Source: Agriotes lineatus
Lineage: Eukaryota > Arthropoda > Insecta > Coleoptera > Elateridae
Assembly (NCBI GenBank): GCA_940337035.1
Contig: OW679203.1
Coordinates: forward strand, 74,849,061-74,913,060
Length of the DNA: 64,000 nucleotides
Direction of reading: 5' to 3'
Shown: positions 20,446 to 31,520 of the stretch, piece after piece
How the letters are laid out: each line of letters starts with the position of its first letter
Position numbering within the stretch: the first letter of the stretch is position 1
Notes under the pieces: generated by a model
What the model was told of the DNA's origin: nothing
Database searches by the model: none
Seen by the model: only the letters and a program-made list of their open reading frames with translations
Program-made: the position numbers and the translations under genes

Positions 20446-21768
20446 CCGGCGATGCTCAATTTCTACAGCAGCTTCTATTTTTTCTTTAAATTAAAGTTTA
20501 AGTGCATTTTTTCCACTTTTCTTCTTTGTAGGAAAACTTTTAAAAATAATAATTAAATTGGACAGATTAAAAGGCCCCTACAACTTGTATATTTACACTT
20601 TGCCTTTAGAATTAATGTATGTATTGTCGTTCACTTCTTGTTACCTTAGTGGTGTAAAAATGGTGCATTATATTATTCTAAAATACTTAATTAGTACCTA
20701 GGCATTTCATAAAATAACAGCAGTATTATTGGTGAGTCATGAGTGTTTTAATAGTACAGATCCTGAGAAGAATCGTCAGAGTATCTAGTGGACTGGAATA
20801 ACAACACCAGCACCCAAAAAGCTCCGTTTGCTGAAATCCAGAATTAACACCTTGCTGATTACCTCTTCAGAAAAGTTTCGTCTCTGGCGTGGTTTACATG
20901 TTGAGTTACCGTGCCTTTCTATCTTTTCCCTTGCAAAAGAGTTTCGCCTCTGGCGTGGTTCACACGTTGAGTTGCCGTGCTCTTTTGCTTTTCCTTCCGA
21001 TGAAACCCTTTACGAAAGCGGGCGAAACTTTGAGCTCTTCGACCTCAATAATGACACGGTCCAATCCCGGAAGTCGTTTGTTACTTAATGGACGTGAAAG
21101 CCTCCGAAATCATCTCGATATTAAGAAACATGCAACCGCCAAATCGAATGCAGTTTTTCCGTGCAGTGTATTAATGTAAATGGAGACTACTTTGAATAAA
21201 CATCAAACATTTTTCGTGTTACTCTGTTTATTGTCTCAATCCGGGAATTCAATTACAAAACCTCGTATGTCCTTGCCCCATTTTTGTGAATCTCCCGATG
21301 TTAATTTGGTGTTCCGTGCGTACCCTCTGAACTTCTTTATAAATAGTAATTTGTATACTAAGGCACTAAAGTTTAAATTTGGAATGTGGATTTAGTTGCA
21401 GAGGCCCGTAGTGTCAAGGCAAATAAGCCACATGACGAATAAAAAGAATCTTCAGTGCCGAGGGTACATTATGTTTCTTTAAATCGACTAATCGTGAAAT
21501 TACATTTTAAGCTTTTGTAGGTTATGTTGACGTCGGTTGACGTTTAGCTGTCGCCCCGCCACTTACAAAATATCGCAAAACAATGGATTATTTCACTGCC
21601 AATTTCTACGTTCTTACCTGCTGATTTCGACGTTCTTCACTGCCGATTTCAAAAAATTAATTTTTCCTCTGCTTTATTTTTTTTTGGGTTGGTGGGTTCA
21701 CATCCACTATACTAATCTTCTTGTAAAGTCTGTCCGAAACTACTTCAAATTCTATGCTTCTGCTTCAC
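20446..21768. other. No confident gene; short direct repeat inside
   Basis: A 66-bp unit starting AGTTTCGTCTCTGGCGTGG at 20873 is repeated at 20939 (AGTTTCGCCTCTGGCGTGG). Open frames across it (20828-21179) are in two competing frames and resemble nothing I know. Confidence 0.4.
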
Positions 21769-22239
21769 TTTTCCCCAACACTATTGAAAAATATACATTC
21801 TTCGACACCACTAATATCATCAACTTTTGGTTTTGTTTCTTCTATTGCCATTACATTTACGTTGCTTTTACTCAAGATTTACCCTCCATCTTACACCGTC
21901 ATATCTCCGAAAGAATCAGATTAATCACAATCCAACCTCGAGGCAGACTTTGCAAGTGAAATAATGACAGGGGGGATACTTGATTTGCAATTTTGCATTT
22001 CTAACCAATTAGTTTTAAATAAGGTAGTTCACCCCTCTAAAATTTAACATTTTGTATTAAATCTTCTTCGAATTAGCATTATAGTTTCTACTGTTCCACT
22101 TTTTGGCATTGTTGCTTAAAACAACATGTTAAGTCACTACTAAAATAAAATATTATGTAACTGCCGCTAAAAACTAAAATCAAATTTGATTTTCCAGTAT
22201 TAAAAAATGCAGAAAAAGGGCCATGTACGTTTTATATGT

Positions 22240-22245
22240 TTTATT
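22240..22245 (-). terminator. Poly(A) signal of gene A
   Basis: AATAAA on the minus strand about 56 bp after the predicted stop. The same signal, with the same flanking ATTCAC, is kept in gene B. Confidence 0.7.
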
Positions 22246-22300
22246 TGTGAATTTTATAAAGATGCGTATAAGTGATATAGCATCAGATCGGCGTCACATC

Positions 22301-22962
22301 TTAGGTGGAACCTAAAACAAACACATTATTTAAATAACAGGAGAGGAAAGTACAAATAAATAGATACATAGGTTAGGGATCAAAATCCCTAAATGTAAGT
22401 ACATTTGGCATTTCATTTTTTTTTATTTTTTAAAGTAATCCATAAAACATTTTGCTCCCGTAAATATAAAACCCTAAAGATCATGCACAAAGTGACTTTC
22501 ATAAATTGAATCCTATTCGCTATATTGAAGATGATCGTAGACAAACAGTATACAAAAACTCATGCAAAAAGAGTTATTGCACTTGCATTACCTACTATCC
22601 AACTCGGCCTATGACCTCGTTTTGCAATTTTAAGAACTAGTGATTACCAAAGTGAACTAAATCAAGTTTAAACAAATATATGATCTTACTACTGCCAGAT
22701 GGTGGAGGTCCTGGCGGTGGACCACCTGGTGGAGGAGCGCCTCCTGGTGGGGGCCCCTGTGGTTGACCTTGGACGGCAAGCTATAAAGTATGTTTAAAGA
22801 ATGATTATTTTATAATTATTAAAACAGTGCCAATAACTCTAACTTTATTGCCATCACGAACTGGGCAATAAGTGGTATTAGACAATTATAAAAAAACAAA
22901 CTTACTCCAAGCACAAACACTAGAAGCAGGGTAAACAACCATCCAATCCCAAGGAACTTCAT
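22301..22962 (-). CDS. Gene A: secreted Pro/Gly-rich micropeptide, 52 residues
   Basis: Three exons on the minus strand. Exon 1 (22962-22906) encodes MKFLGIGWLFTLLLVFVLG and ends at GGA|GTAAGT. Exon 2 (22780-22690) follows TTTATAG and encodes LAVQGQPQGPPPGG and further PPPGG/PPPGP repeats to SGS. It ends at a GTAAGA donor in phase 1. Exon 3 (22311-22301) follows TTTTAG and adds SST and a stop. The signal peptide probably ends after AVQG, giving a mature peptide of about 28 residues with no charged residues and no Cys. Function unknown: an antimicrobial, cuticle, glandular or signalling peptide is possible. The exon 3 splice is supported by its conservation in gene B; unspliced reading would add a different tail in each copy. 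Confidence 0.82.
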
Positions 22963-22993
22963 TTTGAATGCAGCGGTTAGTGAGGTTTTACAA

Positions 22994-22999
22994 TTTATA
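22994..22999 (-). promoter_or_regulatory. TATA box of gene A
   Basis: TATAAA within CTGGTATAAATTGT, 37 bp before the ATG. The surrounding TTCTGGTATAWATTGT and the GCATTCAAAATG start context are shared with gene B, implying an extremely short leader. Confidence 0.7.
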
Positions 23000-23539
23000 C
23001 CAGAAGCCTTCTATTGAACTAAAATCGTACCGTAACAAAATGTTTCCTCCCACTTCAACTTATAAAAATAAAATGCGTCATAGCATTTAAGTGAAAATTT
23101 ATGCTGCTTATTTTAATTGACTGACTGACATTAGCCTACCCTTATACCTGTACTAGTACATAACTACATAAATAGATGTAGCAGTAATTTTTTGAAATCT
23201 AACAATACACGCCCTTGAGAAATACCAATCCCATTAATATAATTTTTGTAATTGGCACTTCCAAAGCTTGTACGAGCAGTATTAAAATTATAACACCAAA
23301 GTATTATGTAATGATGTTACGATGACAACTATTGTTATTTAATTCGCAGTTCATAATTTTCTGCTTTAGTTATTTAAAGAATTTTACTAGCATAGCTCGA
23401 GTTGGTCTTCGGCTGCACGTTTACTTGATGGCAAACATCACAATAACCTAACTAATCCAATAATATACTTACCAGGTGACCGGTTTCAAAGCCATTTAAT
23501 TTAATTTTAAAAACAAGGTTGTCCAAGACCTTAATTTAT

Positions 23540-23557
23540 GGGGGGGGGGGGGGGGGG
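23540..23557. repeat. Run of 18 G
   Basis: Uninterrupted G18 in AT-rich DNA; length may be affected by sequencing or assembly error. Confidence 0.9.
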
Positions 23558-23809
23558 TCTAAAATTTCTTAGACATCTATTATGTTAGACATATCATTTG
23601 GTTTCGAAATCGGTCACCCTGTATGTATAAAAATATATTGACTCCAATTTTCTAAACAACAGGTTCGAGTGTTCAATGCTCTGCAATTCAAAACAGCTTT
23701 GGATATTAACTGGAGATGTAACGTGTTCGTTCAACTATGGCGGGACTGCTGTAGAGGTCTCTCTTTAGTCAAAAATAGGGATTTTAAGAAGGATAGTGAA
23801 AAAGAGGGG

Positions 23810-23920
23810 TGGACCATCCAAAAACCTTAATCAAATCGTGCGGTCACGGGAATCGAACTCACAACCCCCCAAATGCTGAAAATCGTTACACAAACCCACA
23901 GGGCTAAGTCGGTGGGAAAC
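23810..23920 (-). repeat. tRNA-derived SINE-like segment
   Basis: On the minus strand a pol III A-box-like TTAGCCCTGTGGG (23907-23895) is followed 35 bases later by a B-box-like GAGTTCGATTCCC (23860-23848). The spacing fits a tRNA head, but acceptor and anticodon arms do not fold into a tRNA, and unrelated sequence follows. A SINE head or decayed tRNA pseudogene fits best. Confidence 0.55.
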
Positions 23921-24376
23921 ATTTTTTAAACAGCCAGTATCTCATTAACAAGTATTTTCAGATTCTTGTTGTATTTTTGGAGTGTCCAGAAAGAAATATG
24001 AAGTTAAAAAATCAACAATGAATTAAATGTCTAAACATTAAACTAAAAACAAGTAAAGGTCCATTATCTCAGCTTTAAAATGTCTCATTTATAACGGGTT
24101 CTAACGTTTGACATGTTATTTTCTATAAAATTTGAAAAAAAATCCATCATCAGCCCATTTTATGAAAAAGGCTGAGAAAAATATAATGTTATTGTATGGA
24201 CAACAAGGGTAATGAGAGAATATTTATATCAACAAATAACATAATACTGTAAAATTTCTAGAATCAACTTAAAAGTAAAGTTATAAAGCGAGTGGATAAA
24301 CCAGTGACACAATTACACAAAACAATCATCGGGACTATAAAGGTAAGAGCCAAACCAACACAATAACATCTACGTG
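23921..24376. other. No gene seen
   Basis: AT-rich, no recognisable coding or repeat signal. Confidence 0.35.
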
Positions 24377-24605
24377 TTATCAACGAAAAGAAAAATGATA
24401 AAAGTTCTGGATTTGATAAAATTAAACTCGAACTTGTCAATAATGCAGAAGAAGAATTAATAAGAGCAATATACGAACTTATTGAAGTAATGGAAGATAA
24501 TAGAGATGTCGGAAAAGTGGTGCAAAGCAATCATATATCCTTCCCACATAAAAAAGAAATAGCAGCAAATTTGGAAATACAGACCGATTGCTTGTAATAA
24601 CAATG
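24377..24605 (+). pseudogene. Non-LTR reverse transcriptase fragment
   Basis: The plus strand reads NDKSSGFDKIKLELVNNAEEELIRAIYELIE, then in a shifted frame MSEKWCKAIIYPSHIKKK, then WKYRPIACNN. These are the motif-0/1 blocks of a non-LTR RT (P-G-D-I, EW..A.I.P.HKK, NYRPI). Only about 75 codons survive, with a frameshift and a stop. Confidence 0.75.
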
Positions 24606-26249
24606 TGCAATTAACGCCTTTTTCCCCATTTGTAGCCTAGATTCTGGTGCTTTCCCATTAATTTACGCTCAAATTAAAAGTTCAGCAAGGTTTCAAAACC
24701 CAATTCCGTTCGTTTTGAATACTAGCGTGTCCCAGCTTATTTATCATCAATTCAGGTTCACCTATGCTCGCTCTAAATTTAGCTTTGTTTCCCGCATGAA
24801 TGACGTATAATTTGCGTTAGCGTATTTTTAATTGTTTTTCGACGCAGGATAGGCGGCTTACCGGTGTTTCCCCAAAAATATGTCGGACAACTTGACGTCA
24901 TGCGTATGTTTTCATGTAAGTTACAGAGAGATCAAGCTTTCTTCCAGCTTTACTCCCCGCTGGTGCAGTCAGAGCTTCGAAAAACATTCATTCATCATCA
25001 CGCGCTAAGACAGTGAACAAGTAGGTTTTGCTGCGCGCTAGTCGCTCATCGGGGTGACGAGCGCGCTGCGCCGTAAAAAGTGTCTTTTTGTTAAAATGCT
25101 TATGTAGATTAGTTTCAAAATTGGACTAAGTGCCGTCTTTTGACGTTGGTCGTGGGGGCTTATTGAAGTCGTGGCGCTGAGAAACCCTCGCCTATGCGTA
25201 ACTTTCGAGGGAGGTTTTGCTGGTAGTAAAACTGCTCGTTGTCGATGGCACCTTCCATTTCTCAGGTATGTAGATTTATTCTGTCTGCTTTCTTTGGGTA
25301 GTTCCGGCAACGTCCTGGTTCATTGACGTCCTGTCCTTGCACCCCGTTGAATACATGATGCAGTTGCTGTTTCGTCGGCCCAGCGGCTTCGTTGGACGAT
25401 CAAGCAACGGCTTCCAAAAACTCTAAAAAACAGGTACTGTGTTATTTGGTTTTTATAGTGAATCACGTGTTGTTCCGTGCTACGTCAGTCTCGCTTTGTG
25501 TGACGTAGTATGTCAGCTGTGCTCGATTAAATTGTATTTGCTAAGCTTGTTTCCAGATTGGTAGCGTCGCTCGCTATTTTTTAGATTTTTATATGTCGTT
25601 CACAACGGAAAGATTGTACAGTAGTTTATCTAACTTTAGGTTTATGTTCAATGATTACTGTTTTAATGTCATATGTAGACTCTGTTATGCCCAAATATGT
25701 AGTTAATTTTTCTTTAAATGTTTACCAACCTCCTTTGCATTTGATTTAATGTTTGTACCATGATGTTGGCTTTCTTTCCTTTCACTTAATACATGTTATT
25801 CTAAATTAGTCGTTCTTATTTCCTATACCTCATGTGGCATGCAAATTTAGTAGCAGTTGTGCTTTTCTTTTGTAAGGCACTTTCGGGAAAGCTAAACGAA
25901 TACATGTAAGGTAAGTTCACCGATGCTGCAAGCTGGTTAAAATCAAGCACACTTTTTAAGCCCCGTTTATGGTTTCTACTTTTGGGTGAACGGATCTACC
26001 GCCAGAAAAGTGGTGGCGCTTGGCGATTAACATCTTGATGTCGTTTACCGGATTCTAGCCCTAATTTCAGGTTGTAAAGAGTGCCCCTGCTGCACTGAGT
26101 GACACGACAACCTTTGTTACAACCCATCGTAACGGGATTGGGGCAATTGATCAGAGAATTTCGCGTTTTTCTGTCGTGTCAATGTCGTAGCGACGAGTCG
26201 TCCGGTAACAAACTGGCGTTTTGTCGTAAAGTCTATTTCGTATTGTAAC
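24606..26249. other. No coding gene seen; CpG-richer patch at 24940-25440
   Basis: Between 24940 and 25440 the sequence is unusually GC- and CpG-rich for this window (GCGCGCT, GACGAGCGCGCTGCGCCG). It contains donor-like CTCAG|GTATGT near 25265 and ACAG|GTACTG near 25433 on the plus strand. It could be a promoter with untranslated first exons of a plus-strand gene, but no coding exon is attached in view. The rest is featureless. Confidence 0.3.
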
Positions 26250-26582
26250 ATGCTCTACCGCGTCATCATCATCATCAGCTTATTCGATCCATCGTCGGAT
26301 GTAAGCTTCCCTTAGTTGTTTCAATTCTTCTCTGTTGTTCGCTTTTTGCATCCAGTCATATACAGCAGTTCTTTTAATGTCGTGCATCAATCTGGTTTGG
26401 GGTCTCCCTTTAAGCCTTTTGTGTGCTCTAGGCCTTTACTTCACGATTTTGCGAGTCCATGTGTTGTCCGTCGTTTTTCCTACATGCCCTGCCCAGTTTC
26501 ATCTTAGTGTACATAATCGTATCAAGTCTGTTACTTTCAATTTTCGTCTAATTTATGTGTTAGATATTCGATCTTGAAGTTC
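26250..26582 (-). pseudogene. Non-LTR retrotransposon C-terminus (element D)
   Basis: Minus strand reads ELQDRISNT, IRRKLKVTDLIRLCTLR, NWAGHVGKTTDNTWTRKIVK, GRPQTRLMHDIKRTA, DWMQKANNREELKQLREAYI, RRWIE and a stop, the typical tail of a large insect endonuclease-RT family. Single stops interrupt it. It continues upstream in 27601-27942 once the insertion at 26583-27600 is removed, joining LNI to ELQDR. Confidence 0.88.
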
Positions 26583-27600
26583 GACAAAAATGGCGGATGG
26601 TATAGACGTGCTAGATTCATCGTGTGGTGCAAAAACTGCTGTTAGGCGATTTGAGTGAATATATAGACATTGATTCGGGACTAGTATGTCAATATGCAGA
26701 TGACACTTCCGCACTTTTATCAAGTAATGATCTGCAAATACTTTCTAAAAATACAACACAGGTGGTAACCAAAATGGAGAACTGGTGAAAGAAATTTGCT
26801 CGTGCTAAATGCCAATAAAACAAACCGCGTACTATTTCAAACAATACAAATGACAAATCGTTATATGTCAACTATCAAGAAAAATCAGTCGCACAACAAA
26901 ATTATATCAAATTCCTAGAAATAACAATAACTGACTTAGTTTTATACGCCACATAGACATAGTCTGTATAAAAATTAACTATTCCTGTTATATAATACTT
27001 TGCGTAAGCGACGAGTTGTCGTTACAGAACTTAAGAATGTTTTATTTTGCCTATATGCACTCTGTGTTATATGGAGTTATGTTTTGGTACTCTACTGCAT
27101 ATGCTGACAAATTATTCAGATTGCAGAAACGGATAATTCCAACAATTTTAAAATTATCGCGGATTACTTCCTGCAAGCAACATTTTAAAGATTTTCAGGT
27201 AATGACCTTGCCTTCTCTTTATATATATATAAACTAATGTATGTCAAAACGCATGCTGACGAATTGGTCTGCAACAGTGAGGTGTATGACAGTATGACTA
27301 CTAGAAGCAGACATAATCTACAGGTGCCAAAACATAGAACCAGTCTTTTCGAAACAGGTCCATATTATAGAGCAAATAAAGGCATACAATTCTCTACCAG
27401 AAGAAATTAAACATGAAAATATAATTCATAAGTTCAAACAAAAATTGAAAATTCTCCTGGTGGAGAATTGTTTTTACAGTTATAAAGATTTTATAAATTT
27501 CAATTCGTAGACAAACACTATTGCCACCTTTATATTTCATGCATCCTTGACAATTTGTTAATGACAAATAAAGAATATTATTTTTATTATTATTATTATT
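26583..27600 (+). mobile_element. Jockey-like 5'-truncated retrotransposon fragment nested in element D
   Basis: Plus strand: GLVCQYADDTSALLSSN (YADD near 26695), KFLEITITD, then the open frame 27016-27237 (MFYFAYMHSVLYGVMFW, LFRLQKRIIPTILK, SCKQHFKDFQVMTLPSLY). The tail follows (TTRSRHNLQVPKHRTSLFETGPYY, IKHEN-IISKFKQKLK in shifted frames), ending in AATAAAG and a TTATTA repeat at about 27580-27600. Several frameshifts and stops. Both junctions fall inside a continuous minus-strand frame of element D, which fixes its ends. No clear target duplication. Confidence 0.88.
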
Positions 27601-27942
27601 AATATTGAGTATTATACGCTCCATTGGTCGATGTGTGACTTGAAGTTTATATATTATATCCTTGTTAAGTTCCCAGGTCTCCGTCCCTTATGTTAAGACA
27701 GGTAACACGTACTGATCGAAAGTTCTTGCTTTTAACAAATTTGGTTTATTGAATTTAAATATTAAATACCTTCCGAATGCTGCTCAAGCTAGAGCAACTC
27801 TTGTAGGTACTTGGTTTTTTCTTATATTCATCTTTACACCTATTTCTTTCGATCTTATGTTTACTTCTGTCAACATTTCCTGTAGCTCTTTGCTGTTGTT
27901 TGCGATTAGGGTAATATCATCTGCGAATCTTAAATAATGTAG
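27601..27942 (-). pseudogene. Element D, RT catalytic motif and thumb
   Basis: Minus strand reads LHYLRFADDITLIANNSKELQEML, KEIGVKMNIRKTKY, a degraded RVAL-AAFGK block, then KARTFDQYVLPVLT, GTETWELNK and KLQVTHRPMERIILNI. The FADD box is intact. It joins 26582 downward. At 27942/27943 the coding strand flips abruptly. Confidence 0.88.
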
Positions 27943-28450
27943 TTGTTGAAAGACATGCTAAAGAAGAAGGCCAGAGGCGAGGATGAAATAGTAATTGAAA
28001 TGGTTAAGCATGGAGGCGACTCAACAATAAAACTACTTCAAATACTATATAATAAATACTTAGAGGAAGGTAAAATACCAGCATCCTGGTTAAGTGCTAT
28101 AGTGGTTCTTATATTCAAAAGAGAAAGTAAACACAATCGCCCACGAGAACAGGCTAGTTTTAGAGGAGGGTATAGCTCTAGATCACTTACAGACAATGAT
28201 AGTGTTAGTTGAAAAAGCAAATGAATATAATATACCAATGTGGATAGCAATGACGGACTGTGAAACAGCATTTGACTCGATCGAGTTGTGGGCAGTTCTA
28301 AATGCTCTAAGTCACAATCGAGTAGTATATAGATATGTACAAATCATGGAATATAAAGACAAAAATGCAATAGCAGCACAAGAGAAAATCGACAAAATAA
28401 AACTAAAACTAAGGCAAGGAGATTTGATCCTTCCAAAACCTACTGCATGC
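27943..28450 (+). pseudogene. Element D, upstream RT segment in inverted orientation
   Basis: Plus strand reads LLKDMLKKKARGEDEIVIEMVKHGG, LEEGKIPASWLSAIVVLIFKRE, REQASFRGGYSS, DHLQTMIVLVEKANEYNIPMWIAMTDCETAFDSIELWAVLNALS and KLRQGDLILPK. These are the RT blocks that should precede the FADD motif of the same family, but they lie on the opposite strand. About 25-30 residues between RQGD.I.PK and LRFADD are missing. One frameshift near 28150 to 28200. Confidence 0.85.
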
Positions 28451-28454
28451 AGTC

Positions 28455-28600
28455 TCTAAAATATTGGCCCCGATGATAGAAAAAAGACTACAGGAAGAAT
28501 TATAGAAAAATAGGACAATACCAAGCAGGATTTAAAGAAGGAAGATTGACAGTTGATAACATTTTTATAATCGTGAATGTAATATTCCGAATTTAGAAGT
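28455..28600 (+). pseudogene. Second RT fragment of another family
   Basis: Plus strand reads LKILAPMIEKRLQEEL then, shifted, QYQAGFKEGRLTVDNIFIIVNV, an RT block (QAGFR.GRST.DNIF) different from the neighbouring EQASFRGGYS version. Only about 45 codons remain. Confidence 0.6.
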
Positions 28601-30700
28601 TATGATTGGCTTGCCCATTCACGTACAGCCACGAAATCAATATGGTTTACAATTTAGTTTTCCAGTGTAAGTTAATAAAAATTCGATACCTTAGCTATAA
28701 GTTTAGTTTTAACAGGTAATTGAAAAATTTTATAAAGTACTTCAGTTTCCTCAAAATTATTTAAGCCATCAACAAGAAACGAGAATTATTGAAAGATGTA
28801 TGTACACTATCCTGATTCCCTAACTGTACATACTCGTATTTATTTTGATTGTAGGTGTAGTTTTATCATGCTTGACTATATATTTTATTAATAAAACACT
28901 GTTGAGCGTGGTATAAACAAATCGCTTGGCACTTGGTTTCATTTTAGTTAAAGGTAGTTTTAGAAAATATTCTGCAACGTGTACTAAATATAAAGCACAG
29001 TTCGAAAATACCTCAGTTATTTCTCAAACTTCAGGAAAATTTGTTCTACAATTTAAATTGCCGCCATATTCTACATTATCTGCATTATCTATATGAAAAC
29101 TGTTACCTGTCAAAAGCGTAACTAACTTGAGTATCATGTGATGTAATGCACGCCCGTGTAAAAGTTCCTTCATTGAAACACGGTCGTTGTGTAAACGCAG
29201 TATTAGCCTTTGAAGGGGAATCTGAGTTACCGGCTGTCAAAAACAGCAGAGAAATAACAAGAGTTTTGTTTTGCATTGTTTTGAGAAAAAAGTAGCGTCC
29301 CTTTTCTCGATGGGGTTTCTGTGTGTGGGGCGCCAAGCTTGTTCTCGAGGCTACAGTTGTGAATTATTAATGAAGGAAGCTTGTTTAGATGCAGATTTGA
29401 GAATTAGACACCTTTTTGGGAATACATTCCACATCGTAAGATGTACTAAAAAATACAGATTTTTTTGTCATATTGACTTTGTCTGTTACTATACAGGGTA
29501 GATAGATATTGTAAATTCTTCAATAAGCTGACTATTATTTGGAAATTTGTAGCGTCACCTTGAGGGTGAACTATTAGCGTCAACTCCAGGGTGAAGCAGT
29601 AACGTCATCTATGAGAGTACTACTTCAAACATCAACCGAAGCTGTAGGGGTTCAGCGCCTGTAACTACATCCAGAGATGCCTGATTGACCGACATTTATC
29701 TGTCACTGGTAGTATGCCTCCGCTGTTTTGAAACCTTTCGGTTCACCGCCGGAGACAGTTTTTTCTAGCCCTTTCTTTGGGGGCCCTAGATAAATGATAT
29801 TTAATGATATTTCGTATCACAAAATTGGTAAAATAAACTGTGATTGTATCTAATAGGGAACTGCACCTTTATTAGTGTGATACTTATTTGTGTTTGTGTA
29901 AATGTAGTATATTAGCTATAGCTTTGATAACTTTAATGTTGGGTTCTCCTTTTCCCTTTTTAGTAAATAACGCATGATATTTAGTTATAATATATCTGTA
30001 CTGGTTACCGCATGCAACTTTGATTAATAAATCAAATGTACATACAGACAGAAATCCTTGAATATTTTAGCTCTTTACTGCTACCTTCTGTATTTCGGAT
30101 GTTGTGATTGCATATGCTACAATATTTATTTAATTCACACTCAGCCAACAGCCGTTAGGCCAATTATAGGCTTCGCTGTGCAGTTATGAGGACTTCCAAC
30201 CCCACTAACGACTGTCATGATGTTGTTATGACCGCCGGGACCAACTTTTTTCCGTGATAGCCGTACCACGAGGAGCCGAGAAATGCAGCCGTGGAACTCC
30301 CCTCCAAGTTCTGACCAAAGACAGCGTTGCTTAACTCTGCTGATCGAACGTGGACGCTTGTTCAAGCTACACCACTCGGGACCTTCTATATAGTCTATAA
30401 TCTGTAACTTCTCTGAGTATATTTGCTGTAATTGGAAAAACTTGTTAGTTCTCATATTAATCGGCAATTACATCATTTAAGAACTTGAAGCAGTCTCCTC
30501 TATAGCTAGCTGGCGAGCCCTCACATATACTCTAGTAGCTTACAATATTTGAATTATAATTAGGGAAGCCGGATTGACCAAATAAGAGCGATAACCAAAC
30601 TGAATATATAAAATACGTAGTCGTAGTCTACAACATGTCTATGGGTCTACGTGCAGACAATCATGTATTTCATATCATGTAGACTATATGCCTACCACTG
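28601..30700. other. No supportable gene
   Basis: Mostly AT-rich. Notable: three imperfect repeats of a GTAGCGTCAYC..AGGGTGAA type at about 29548-29615. A GC-richer patch at about 30150-30400 is open on the minus strand (30141-30467) but I do not recognise the protein. Other open frames (29103-29336, 29271-29501) overlap on opposite strands and look like chance. Confidence 0.35.
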
Positions 30701-31060
30701 TATCATAAAGCAACAAATACAAGAAAAGTGTAAACGAAAATTCGTAAATTGAAACAATGGTAAAAACTGTGAAAAGGTCAGAAGCAGGAAATGAAGAATT
30801 ACAAAGCTCCCTCGACAACTTATAACAGTACATCTGTCGAAGCAACATGTGTATCTTTGGGATGAAAGAAGAACACAACGAAAAAGTGGAGGAAACAGCG
30901 CTACACATTTTCTATATTAACTTGGGTCTAGCTATCACAAAAGATGACATTGATAGATGCCACCGCGTTGTTAAGCAACATAGCAATAAACCAAGACCAA
31001 TTATTGTAAAATATATTAGTTATAAGTAACGTGCAGTAGTTTTAAGAAATAGTTGAAAGA
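30700..31060 (+). pseudogene. Non-LTR retrotransposon ORF1-type fragment
   Basis: Plus strand reads ELQSSLDNL*QY, RSNMCIFGMKEEHNEKVEETALHIF, KDDIDRCHRVVKQHSNKPRPIIVKYISYK*RAVVLRN. The pattern N-R-FG-.E..E, then DDIDR.HRVG and .RPIIVKF, is that of the coiled-coil/RRM ORF1 proteins of several insect non-LTR elements. Two in-frame stops and early truncation make it a relic. No RT follows. Confidence 0.75.
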
Positions 31061-31075
31061 GTCGGACTGGATCAA

Positions 31076-31520
31076 GGTGTAACGCCCTGGCGTGCTCTGT
31101 AAACTGCGCCTTAGAATTTCGCTTTCGCGCCTTTAAAATAAATAGCCACGTTCGCACCTCTTTCTTTCCGAACGTCGCAGCGAAGGAATTTTATTTTCGA
31201 AATTGCGCCAGCTTTGGTTGAAGCAGCCGATGAGGAAACTCGCTTGAAACCTGCAAAGTAATTTTGTCACACATGTTTCCGGCTACTCGCTAGTAGAATT
31301 TGCATTTTGGCGAAGCGAATTGTTTTATATAAAGAACCGCTTAAGCAGCCTTAAAGAAGTGACCTGCACGCATCTCTAAGACCCGCTTGTGATCGTAGAG
31401 TTAGCTCTTTCGAATTATTTAGTTTCCGTACTAATTAACGTGGTAATTAAACCTCTTTCTTTCTTGCGATATCCTCTTCTGATACATCAGCATTAAATAG
31501 AAGTTAATTACTGAGTTTAC
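31076..31520 (+). mobile_element. Possible solo LTR
   Basis: Starts TGTAACGCCCTGGCG, contains TTATATAAAG near 31324 and later TAATTAAACC and a T-rich region, in a locally GC-richer context. No second LTR or internal region and no certain right end. Weak structural call. Confidence 0.25.

Larger units (their letters stand above)
21769..23315. repeat. Duplicated block, copy 1 (contains gene A)
   Basis: From the ATTCTTCGACA region near 21795 through the peptide gene, its promoter and on to ATGATGTTACGATGACA near 23310, the sequence aligns in order with 35478-37308. Introns and flanks show many substitutions and indels while exons are far better kept, so this is an old local duplication with the same orientation. 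Confidence 0.85.

Noticed and set aside
21537..21959. Plus-strand open frame of 140 codons
   Set aside because: It overlaps the start of the duplicated block, but the matching region in copy 2 has lost the frame through indels, so it is not conserved as coding.
24264..24530. Minus-strand Ser/Leu-rich frame of 88 codons
   Set aside because: It is the antisense of a recognisable plus-strand reverse transcriptase fragment.
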